Positions 24,014 through 31,537 of a DNA stretch of 44,780 bases are shown here, piece after piece. Under the pieces are notes generated by a model. It was not told where the DNA came from, did not search any database, and saw only the letters and a list, made by a program, of their open reading frames with translations. The first letter of the stretch is position 1; each line of letters starts with the position of its first letter. The stretch covers positions 1-44,780 of the IMG/VR virus record IMGVR_UViG_3300009168_000060. One strand, given 5' to 3'. The stretch comes from a virus. The position numbers were made by a program, and so were the translations under genes.

Positions 24014-25163
24014 GGGTAGCTATATCGGGAATAAAGAAGGTAAGAAAACAAATACTCTCATAGACCAGGAACGTAATAGGCAGTTACGTGAATCAGAAGA
24101 AACTAAAGCACGTATAGAACCTAATCGTGACACCGAATACGGATGGTCACAGGGTCTTAGAGATTATAACGTCGAAGGATATAAATCGTTAATTGATGGT
24201 ACTGGATTAGCTGGTGGTATGGGTGATGGTACTGGTGGTGGTGGGGGTGTATCTGCACCTAAACTTTCATTAGATCCACGTTTTGCAGCACTGGAAAAAG
24301 GATATAAACCTCTCTCACAGGGCATTAATCAAGCATTACCGGGCTATCAAGAATTTAGTCGTACTGGTGGACTTACTCCTGAAATGGTGGAACGTATTCG
24401 TGGCAAGGGTGTATTTGATGATTTTGCTAAGACGGGTGGTTACAGCGATAGAGATATAGCACAAACACGAGCTAGAGGTATTGCGCCAGTAAGTGCTTTT
24501 TATGGTAATCTTAAGAACGAAATCAATAGAAGACAAGGCGCATCAGGTGGTTATGGTGTAGGATTAGATACAGCTACAGCTAGACTTGCACGCGAAAATT
24601 CAATTGGTGCTGCTAGTGCTGCCAGAGATACAGAACTAGGATTACAAGGACAGATTAGAAGTAATAAAATGAGTGGTGCTAGTGCATTATCTGGTGCTGA
24701 AGTACAACATGCTAAATTACTTCAGGAAGGTCGTCTAGCTGGTTTAGGCGGAATGACAGATATAGGTAAGTTTGGATATGGTGGATTAGAAGGTATTGCA
24801 GCTAGATCACAGGCAATTAATGATGCTAATAAACGTGCAGCGGCTAGTGCGTCTAATGCTAATCGCGGTAATGCATTAGAAGAACAGAAGTATCGTGATA
24901 AAATGAAACTTGCTGGTTTAGAGGGATTGGAAAGTGTGTATGGTTCGTCACCAGCAGAACTAGCTAGATATGATGATGAACTTTATCGTAATCGTGCTCT
25001 TACTCAGCAGGGTCAAGGTACCAATCTAAATCAACGTGCTCAGTACAATCCTAATATATCTGGATGGGATAGAGCATTACAAATCGGTGGTATTGCGGCT
25101 GGTGCAGTAACACCTTGGTTGCCTAATAAAAGAAGCACAAGTATTAAAGGTCAACGTGTTTGA
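23982..25163 (+). CDS. Internal virion (ejection) protein A, up to 393 aa
   Basis: Polar, Gly/Ala/Arg-rich, helical protein (for example ANKRAAASASNANRGNALEE) followed by two longer proteins of similar style: the triad of DNA-ejection proteins typical of short-tailed phages. The C-terminus has a short non-polar stretch (QIGGIAAGAVTPWL). The start is unclear: the frame is open only from a TGA at 23970, and the first standard start is TTG at 23982 with no good ribosome binding site. No ATG appears for about 70 codons. Coupling to the GNAT gene, or a frameshift from it (+1), is possible. Confidence 0.7.
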   Translation: MTKTFQTRRVKGSYIGNKEGKKTNTLIDQERNRQLRESEETKARIEPNRDTEYGWSQGLRDYNVEGYKSLIDGTGLAGGMGDGTGGGGGVSAPKLSLDPRFAALEKGYKPLSQGINQALPGYQEFSRTGGLTPEMVERIRGKGVFDDFAKTGGYSDRDIAQTRARGIAPVSAFYGNLKNEINRRQGASGGYGVGLDTATARLARENSIGAASAARDTELGLQGQIRSNKMSGASALSGAEVQHAKLLQEGRLAGLGGMTDIGKFGYGGLEGIAARSQAINDANKRAAASASNANRGNALEEQKYRDKMKLAGLEGLESVYGSSPAELARYDDELYRNRALTQQGQGTNLNQRAQYNPNISGWDRALQIGGIAAGAVTPWLPNKRSTSIKGQRV

Positions 25164-25180
25164 TAGTAATGAGGTGAATT

Positions 25181-26308
25181 ATGGGATGGCGTGATCTTGT
25201 ATTAGACCGCATTACTACTGATACGTCTGGTGGTGGTTATACTTCTAATGATTTTCTCGGTAGAAGTAATGCTAGACGTAAACGGTATCCTGGCGTAAGT
25301 GATCCTATAGCTGATTTAGGTCCGCTAGGTGATGCTAATGCTTTTGAGGGACGTTTACAGGAAGAACCTATAGCTAGTCAAACACAGCCGTGGCGTCCTT
25401 CTAGTAATAGACGTACTATGTCTGGATTTGATATACCTGAACAAGGACCGGCGCTGACAGATTATCTTCAACATATTTCTAAGGTACCTACTCATGAAGA
25501 ATACTCTCCATCTGTGTGGCACAAACTAGCAGGTTCTTTATCAGGTGCAGTTGCAGGTGGTACTCAAGGTGTTGGTGCTGGAATGAAAGCTGCTCAAAGT
25601 GTAGTAGATTTACCATATCAACGTGCTAGAGAAGACTACGAATTAAAGGGTCAATCACTTGAAGCCGCAGCTAAAATAGAGGAAGCATCACAACGCAATA
25701 GAACGGCATATCAAAAAGGCATATGGGACCAGGAAGAAGCAGATAAAGATAGAGAAGTTAAGTGGGCTAATAGCGAAATAAATCGACTTAAAGCTGAACA
25801 GGCTGCTAAACGTATTGCACTAGAAGCAGAAGCAAAAAGAGCAACTAATCAAACTGCTGTTGATAGACTAAATGCTCAAATAGTTGATAATGATCGTAAG
25901 TACGATACTGAACTTGCCAAACTTGAATTAATGAAACAAAATGTAGGCATAAATCAACAGCGAGCTAATACAGGTCAATATGCTGCTGAATCAGGACGTA
26001 TTAGTGCTAATGCTGCGGCTCAAAATGCTACTACTAATGCTGGTAGAGGCACAGCATATGAAGGTTATATGAAGCGTTTAGGACAGCCTAAAGCTATGTC
26101 ACCTGCATCAGTTGGTATTACTCGTAGGATTGTGGAAGAAGAACTAAAGAATGAACATCCGGAATGGTTTAATCCTAAGACCGGCGCTGTAATAGATTCA
26201 CGTAAATATGAGGATGAGATTCAACGCAGATTACTGATGCGTATTCCTGGCTTTACTAGAGATAGGCAGTTAGAACCTGATGACGATCCTTATGAGGTTA
26301 TACAGTAA
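25181..26308 (+). CDS. Internal virion (ejection) protein B, 375 aa
   Basis: N-terminal 110 residues are disordered and Pro/Arg-rich. A small Ala/Gly helix (LAGSLSGAVAGGTQGVGAGM) could insert in membrane. A long Lys/Glu/Ala/Gln coiled coil (about 145-265) and a charged C-terminus follow. GAGGTG before the ATG supports the start. The stop shares its last base with the start of the 999-aa gene (TAATG), so the two are coupled and likely packaged together. Confidence 0.75.
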   Translation: MGWRDLVLDRITTDTSGGGYTSNDFLGRSNARRKRYPGVSDPIADLGPLGDANAFEGRLQEEPIASQTQPWRPSSNRRTMSGFDIPEQGPALTDYLQHISKVPTHEEYSPSVWHKLAGSLSGAVAGGTQGVGAGMKAAQSVVDLPYQRAREDYELKGQSLEAAAKIEEASQRNRTAYQKGIWDQEEADKDREVKWANSEINRLKAEQAAKRIALEAEAKRATNQTAVDRLNAQIVDNDRKYDTELAKLELMKQNVGINQQRANTGQYAAESGRISANAAAQNATTNAGRGTAYEGYMKRLGQPKAMSPASVGITRRIVEEELKNEHPEWFNPKTGAVIDSRKYEDEIQRRLLMRIPGFTRDRQLEPDDDPYEVIQ

Positions 26309-29307
26309 TGGCACGCCCATATAAAGTTCGAGATAAACGTACCAACGAGATAATCGAATTTGAATGGGATGACCCTACCCCACCGACGAGAGATGATATT
26401 GACCGTATTGTGTCTGAACGTAAATCTAAGCCATTTGAACCTGAGCCGAGCGGACCAGTAGACTCATTAATTAATACACCACGATTTCCTGTACAACCGT
26501 CTAGTCAAGTTAGGGATGAAATTACTAGAGAACCTGACTTTAGAAGTGAAGTCATAGGTAATTTTCTACCACAGCCTGAACCTATGTCTATGCAAGAATA
26601 CAATGAGAAATTACCTACATTTGGGAAAGAGGCAACTAAAGCATATAACTGGGCAACTACTCCTATTATGGGTGATGCCGAAGAAAGTTTCTTTAAAGGT
26701 ATAGGAAAGGTACCAGTTTTAGGTGAATTTGCTGAACCTATTGCTAGATTTGCAATGGAAGGTACCACATCTCCATTAGGTTTAGCAACATTAGGATTAG
26801 GTAGTTTCGCTGCATTAAAAGGTGTTAAGGCTGCTAATGCGTTGAGAAAAGGTGCAACTGAAGTAGATGATGTTGCTGCCGCTGCAAGAACTAACGCGGG
26901 TAAAAAGATTAAAGAATTTCTAGGTGGCTCTGAAGAAGTATTACCACCAATCAGCGGCGAGCCAACAGTAACAGCACCAACACGTAAACCACGATATAGG
27001 TTAAGTATTGATGATGAAGGTAAACGTACTTATGTGCCTATTCCTGAAGAAAGTGGAGTAACCAATATTAATTTACCACCGGGTTATGAATTTGAACGAG
27101 TAACTCCTAGGCCAGTATATCCAGATGAATTAGCTACCGAATTACCACAAAAGCTCGGCGCGGTACCACCTCAACGTAATTTAACAGCACAATTACCACA
27201 CGATTTAAGAGGTGCCAAACCACGATACAATATAGGCACGACCAGTTACGAACCTCAATTTGAGAATGATATTGATAAGGCATTATTCATCGTAAGTCAG
27301 GATAAGCCCAGTAAACGAAATGCTGATTATATGAAATTCGTCATGGAAAATACGGGTATGACTGAACAAGAAGCTATGGCAGCGGGTAAGGCAGTTAGAA
27401 GTAATTTAGGTGGTGTACTAAAAGGACAGAAATTAGGTGCGAATAATAAAATACCACGTCTGTATAATCCTATTGATGAATTAAGTCCATTGCCAGGTGG
27501 TGTGCAAGCAGAACCATTACCACCTATGTCCACTGCTAATCCTAAAAATGTTAATCCGGCAACAGGTAGACTTGATCCACTTGACGATATTAGTAGTAAC
27601 GTAAACCCACCAGAAATGAATCCGGTAATGACCACACCGGAAGGCAAAGTTATTGCTGACGATTTACAACGGTCAATGGCTAGTAAAACGGGTAAAACTT
27701 CAGCTATGGTAACTGGTGATGAAGTTACACCACCACCTCCACAAGCTATAAAAGCTGCTAAGGAACAAACTAGTGCGGTACCACCATCAGCACAAGCAGA
27801 ACAATCTATTAATGATTTCGTGCCTAAAGATATAAATGAAGCACTTACGATGATTGATGCTGCTGAAAAAAGATTAAAGGCAGCGGGTAAGAGTGAGACA
27901 TTCATTAATCATGTAACTACTCAGATGTGGAATTTCCCTAAAGCATCATGGGCCACATTAGACTTATCAGCTCCTTTAAGACAGGGTAAAGGACTAATAT
28001 ATACAGGTGAGTATTGGCGAGCCTTTGATGATATGTATACCTCATGGCGATCTGAGCAGGGTTATGCCGAAACTATGGCTAAAATCAAGCTCAAGAAAAC
28101 CTATCCAATAATGAAGAAATATGACCCTGGTTTGATTGAACTGGAAAAAGGTGGTAAAGGACTACTCAAACAAGAAGAAAATCGTATGTCGGATTGGATG
28201 GAAAATATACCATCATTAGGTTCTCTTGGCAAAGCTTTAAAGGAAGGGGATCTTAAATACGCACGTACTTACGTATTTGATCCTGCTAATAACCCGGCAA
28301 AAGAAGCATTGGGTAAAACAAATCTTATTAGTAGAGGTTCTAGAGCATCGAATAGAGCATATAGTGGATTCCTAAATACGTTACGAGCAGATAGATTTGA
28401 GAACATGATTTTGAATTTTGAGAAGATGGGGCTTGATCCGTATAATGACCCGAAGTTATTGAAGTATACGGCTGATTATATTTCCACGGCAACAGGTAGG
28501 GCAAGTCTAGGTAATTTTGAAGCTGCGGCCGAGACACTTAATAAATATTCATTTTCAGTACGGTTTGCTAAATCACGGTTAGATATGGGTGTATTGGCAC
28601 CTGTTAAATGGGCTAAGGCACCTGACGTAATTAAGAAAGAGGTGGCTAAATCATTAGTTAGTCAGGCTCTATATACAAGTGGGTTCTTAACATTAGCTCA
28701 TGCTGCCGGTGCTGAAGTTACATTAGACCCAACGTCAAGTGATTTCGGTAAGGCTAAAATAGGTAATACACGTATTGATACTATGGCCGGTATGCAACAG
28801 CCTATGATAGCTACAATACGAATCTTATCACGTCTTTCTACCTCACCAACTACGGGTAAAACTACGGAATTAGGTGAAGGATACAGACCTGAAACTGGTG
28901 TAGATGTTGCTGCTAATTTTACTCGTTCTAAACTATCTCCCTGGACTGGATTAGGTTACGATGCAGTTCTTAAGGGTAAAACTATATCAGGTAAAGATAC
29001 TATGGAAGAAATGCAGCGAGTAGATTTAGACAACTATTTCTTTAAGATGCTCGCGCCGAACTTAGTCTCTACCCTATCTGATTTAGCACAAGAAGATCCT
29101 GCGTATTTGGCTCAGTTAGGTATTCCCCTGTCCAGATTCATTACGTCAGATGGTAAACCTATACCAATTCCAGTCATATTGACTAGTTTAGGTATAGTTG
29201 GAGCCGCTGCATTAGGCGAATCTATACAAGTTTTCGATGAACCACCCCCACAAAAAGAACGTAAGAAGGGATTAGGTTCGTTTAGTTATGAGCCGCGTAA
29301 AAAGTGA
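26308..29307 (+). CDS. Large internal virion protein with LPD38-like C-terminus, 999 aa
   Basis: N-terminal 120 residues are polar and Pro-rich; a hydrophobic Gly/Ala stretch at about 150-175 (TSPLGLATLGLGSFAALKGV) follows. From about 540 the chain matches the pattern I associate with 'large polyvalent protein' domain LPD38: ISTATGRASLGNFEAAAETL, SFSVRFAKSRLDM, then DPTSSDFGKAKIGNTRIDTM. A last hydrophobic segment (ILTSLGIVGAAALGES) precedes the basic end. Such proteins are carried in the virion and released into the cell with the DNA. The stop abuts the stop of the converging gene at 29308. Confidence 0.75.
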   Translation: MARPYKVRDKRTNEIIEFEWDDPTPPTRDDIDRIVSERKSKPFEPEPSGPVDSLINTPRFPVQPSSQVRDEITREPDFRSEVIGNFLPQPEPMSMQEYNEKLPTFGKEATKAYNWATTPIMGDAEESFFKGIGKVPVLGEFAEPIARFAMEGTTSPLGLATLGLGSFAALKGVKAANALRKGATEVDDVAAAARTNAGKKIKEFLGGSEEVLPPISGEPTVTAPTRKPRYRLSIDDEGKRTYVPIPEESGVTNINLPPGYEFERVTPRPVYPDELATELPQKLGAVPPQRNLTAQLPHDLRGAKPRYNIGTTSYEPQFENDIDKALFIVSQDKPSKRNADYMKFVMENTGMTEQEAMAAGKAVRSNLGGVLKGQKLGANNKIPRLYNPIDELSPLPGGVQAEPLPPMSTANPKNVNPATGRLDPLDDISSNVNPPEMNPVMTTPEGKVIADDLQRSMASKTGKTSAMVTGDEVTPPPPQAIKAAKEQTSAVPPSAQAEQSINDFVPKDINEALTMIDAAEKRLKAAGKSETFINHVTTQMWNFPKASWATLDLSAPLRQGKGLIYTGEYWRAFDDMYTSWRSEQGYAETMAKIKLKKTYPIMKKYDPGLIELEKGGKGLLKQEENRMSDWMENIPSLGSLGKALKEGDLKYARTYVFDPANNPAKEALGKTNLISRGSRASNRAYSGFLNTLRADRFENMILNFEKMGLDPYNDPKLLKYTADYISTATGRASLGNFEAAAETLNKYSFSVRFAKSRLDMGVLAPVKWAKAPDVIKKEVAKSLVSQALYTSGFLTLAHAAGAEVTLDPTSSDFGKAKIGNTRIDTMAGMQQPMIATIRILSRLSTSPTTGKTTELGEGYRPETGVDVAANFTRSKLSPWTGLGYDAVLKGKTISGKDTMEEMQRVDLDNYFFKMLAPNLVSTLSDLAQEDPAYLAQLGIPLSRFITSDGKPIPIPVILTSLGIVGAAALGESIQVFDEPPPQKERKKGLGSFSYEPRKK

Positions 29308-29544
29308 TTAATGCGGCTTATCAACTAACGCAATCCATTCCTTCATTGCGTTAACTATATCCTGTCGTTCGGCCGAGCTTATATACGTCATAGTACCGTC
29401 CGGGCCGTACTGCATTAAAAACAGTGCGAATCCCCATCCTTTAGGCAATTGACCGCCTATTATGTGAGCAATCTCATTCATTAGTTGTTTCATTTCCGGG
29501 TCAATAGGTACTCGGTAATCTTCATCTCTTTTTTCATTAGGCAT
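29308..29544 (-). CDS. Small conserved phage protein, 78 aa
   Basis: The middle reads LPKGWGFALFLMQYGPDGTM then TYISSAERQDIVNAMKEWI. I recall this 'LP.GWGF.L..F..G..G...YISN..R.D....M.E' pattern in many phage genomes, without known function. It is the last gene of the leftward block and its stop touches the stop of the rightward ejection gene, with no spacer. AGGAGATATAA before the ATG is a good ribosome binding site. Confidence 0.85.
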   Translation of the reverse strand: MPNEKRDEDYRVPIDPEMKQLMNEIAHIIGGQLPKGWGFALFLMQYGPDGTMTYISSAERQDIVNAMKEWIALVDKPH

Positions 29545-29547
29545 TAT

Positions 29548-29889
29548 TTATATCTCCTTATTGTTTCGTTTGGATGAGTCTAATTCGCCATGAAACTTAC
29601 GGCCCGGGGAATCTTTAGAATCTGTAGCTGCATAATGAGCTTCTTTATGTGCGGGTAAAGTATACTCAATCATAGCCATATTAGCTACGTCAACTAGCCA
29701 TTCAAGATTACCAGTTTCTTCATAGAGTTCTAATCTTTTCTTTAATGTAGCAATAGCATCAACCTTATGTGGATATGCATCACCTATTCTACCGTACTTG
29801 AATAGGCTCATACACATGGCGTTACACATACGCTGAAGAAATGTCAAGTTGATTTCTGGCCTGCATTTAGGTTCAACTACCAGATTCAT
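29548..29889 (-). CDS. Conserved phage protein of unknown function, 113 aa
   Basis: A helical protein with the block AIATLKKRLELYEETGNLEW followed by LVDVANMAMIEY and a polar tail (ATDSKDSPGRKFHGEL). I recall the 'L..RL.LY..TGN.EWLVD.AN..MIE' pattern from phage proteins near replication genes. Some resemblance to all-alpha nucleotide pyrophosphohydrolases is possible, but the E-x-x-E and D motifs are not convincing. The ATG at 29889 shares a base with the stop of the upstream gene (TGATG), so it is coupled. Confidence 0.75.
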   Translation of the reverse strand: MNLVVEPKCRPEINLTFLQRMCNAMCMSLFKYGRIGDAYPHKVDAIATLKKRLELYEETGNLEWLVDVANMAMIEYTLPAHKEAHYAATDSKDSPGRKFHGELDSSKRNNKEI

Positions 29890-31142
29890 CACTCACCACC
29901 CATAGTTTTTTTACCAGCTATGTGGTCATTTAGTAACTTCACTTGTTTGTCCGGCATAATGTAAACGACTTGCACGCCACGAGTTTCGACTTCAAGCATA
30001 CCAACTTCAGTGAACACACCAATGACTTCATTAAATTCATCCACATTACTATAATGCATGAACGTCTTCTTCATTAAGTTTTCACGCGTTATTATATGTG
30101 GTTCTCGTGTAAGCAACTCCTGCATAATCAACGTCTTTAGATAGAGGTTCTCGGCCTTACCTTTCTTACCTAATGTAGTTTTGCGGACATTACCTATCAA
30201 CTTCTCACTAACTGCAATAGCTTCTATCATTGTGGTCATGTCTATCTCTTTTTCAGTGCTTCTCGATAGACTAATGCACATAGCTATTTTTAGTACTGAG
30301 TCACCAAACCTACCAAGAGTACCCGTTTCGTCCTTTACTTTTTGACTTCTAATGTTTTGATAGAAGTCCATATACCACTCATGATAGTACTTTCCTTGTG
30401 GTGTATCTGCTAGTGATTTGAACGGACCCTTGAGTGTAGTTAATGTTTTTAAATAAGCTACAAGTTTCTCCTTATCTGGAACTCGTTTTAGTTTGTCGAT
30501 TAGTGGATTGAATGTTGCTGTTTGTGTTTCAGCTATTACGAACATCCTACCCATAAACCCGCCGTGAACATCCTTTGTTCCTATGAAGTCATCGAAATGT
30601 GCTTCATTAATAGCTGCTAATAACGTGAGTACTGGGTCCTTGAGAGTGAATTGTTCCATCTTAAGTAAAGATTTCCAGTCACCCTCATTCCAATTCCTAT
30701 CATACAAGTCTGTAAGGATAGTCATTGCAGCCCGGTCCTCAACTATGCTACTGGTAAATTCACTACTAGCAATGAATCCAGCAGACTTATTCAGGATTTT
30801 ACCACCAGGCAAAGATTGAGCTGTACCTAATTCCTTTAACATTCCTTGTATACTTGATCGACCACTTATAATTTTCGGTAGGCCATTAGTAGCTTTCTTT
30901 ACTAAATCTTTTATTAAGTTGACGGGCGGGCCTTTCTTCATAGCACTATCAGCGTGTAGCATTACATAGATATTCGGGTATAGGTTGTAGAAGCTGTTAC
31001 AATTTCCTTCCTGCTCGCCCCTAGCTAACCATACATTATCCATTACTACTGCTGATACTGCTGTTAAACCTGCCCACCAGAAGAAACTTTTAGGCGACTC
31101 TAATTCTACCGTAGAGTCCATAAGTTCTTTTAGAAAGTCCAT
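29889..31142 (-). CDS. DUF3987-like replication ATPase, 417 aa
   Basis: N-terminal block (FFWWAGLTAVSAVVMDNVWL, then NLYPNIYVMLHADSAMKKGP) resembles the opening of DUF3987 primase-helicase-type proteins, where the P-loop follows '[NP].Y..L...'. Here the P-loop region is HADSAMKKGPP: K-K-G is present but the usual G-x-x-x-x-G-K-S/T is missing. A Ser/Glu region around 95-140 and a C-terminal winged-helix-like part (about 330-400) follow. It lies beside the polymerase, so a replicative helicase or loader role is plausible. Whether it hydrolyses ATP is uncertain. Confidence 0.6.
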   Translation of the reverse strand: MDFLKELMDSTVELESPKSFFWWAGLTAVSAVVMDNVWLARGEQEGNCNSFYNLYPNIYVMLHADSAMKKGPPVNLIKDLVKKATNGLPKIISGRSSIQGMLKELGTAQSLPGGKILNKSAGFIASSEFTSSIVEDRAAMTILTDLYDRNWNEGDWKSLLKMEQFTLKDPVLTLLAAINEAHFDDFIGTKDVHGGFMGRMFVIAETQTATFNPLIDKLKRVPDKEKLVAYLKTLTTLKGPFKSLADTPQGKYYHEWYMDFYQNIRSQKVKDETGTLGRFGDSVLKIAMCISLSRSTEKEIDMTTMIEAIAVSEKLIGNVRKTTLGKKGKAENLYLKTLIMQELLTREPHIITRENLMKKTFMHYSNVDEFNEVIGVFTEVGMLEVETRGVQVVYIMPDKQVKLLNDHIAGKKTMGGE

Positions 31143-31157
31143 TTCACCGCCTATAAA

Positions 31158-31343
31158 CTAAAATGGTATGTCATCATCCCTTAACCGTAGTTCTTCGGCT
31201 TCTTTCTTAACTTGTCTAGCTATGTGCAATGGTAATTTCGATAGGATTTCAATCCAACTTTTACCTTCAATCTTAATGTAAGTTGGTATACCTATATCAT
31301 CTCGGTCTTCTTTCGTTACCGTGATTTCAAGTAAGTATAACAT
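31158..31343 (-). CDS. Small hypothetical protein, 61 aa
   Basis: Beta-alpha protein (LYLLEITVTKEDRDDIGIPT then SWIEILSKLPLHIARQVKKE) with an acidic end RLRDDDIPF, similar to the acidic tails of single-strand-binding proteins. The ATG shares a base with the upstream stop (TGATG). Its place between polymerase and helicase-like genes suggests a replication accessory role, by position only. Confidence 0.75.
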   Translation of the reverse strand: MLYLLEITVTKEDRDDIGIPTYIKIEGKSWIEILSKLPLHIARQVKKEAEELRLRDDDIPF

Positions 31344-31537
31344 CACGAAATCCTATCATAAATCTTTTCAAGAATTTCGCACTGTCTATCTGTTAATGTT
31401 CCCTTATCATGAAACTGATTATCAACTGAATGAGTGAAGTCCAATTCCCAACTACTTAATTTTTCTTCATTATCTGCGCAAACATTTAGCATGCGATTAA
31501 TCATTTTTTCTCTTTCGGGCTGGTCATGTGGAATCAT
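31343..31537 (-). CDS. Small conserved phage protein, 64 aa
   Basis: Helical; contains KLSSWELDFTHSVDNQFHDK and a C-terminal LTDRQCEILEKIYDRIS. I recall the pattern 'L..WE..F..S.......LT..Q...LEKIY.R' from phage proteins near replication genes, function unknown. It shares a base with the polymerase stop and is coupled to it. Confidence 0.8.
   Translation of the reverse strand: MIPHDQPEREKMINRMLNVCADNEEKLSSWELDFTHSVDNQFHDKGTLTDRQCEILEKIYDRIS

Noticed and set aside
27327-27905. 192-aa open frame opposite the 999-aa gene
   Set aside because: Fully inside a strongly supported gene and without start signals; composition is that of a shadow frame.
29841-29880. TTGACA word on the minus strand inside the 113-aa gene
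   Set aside because: The following spacing leads to no acceptable -10, and it lies within coding sequence.
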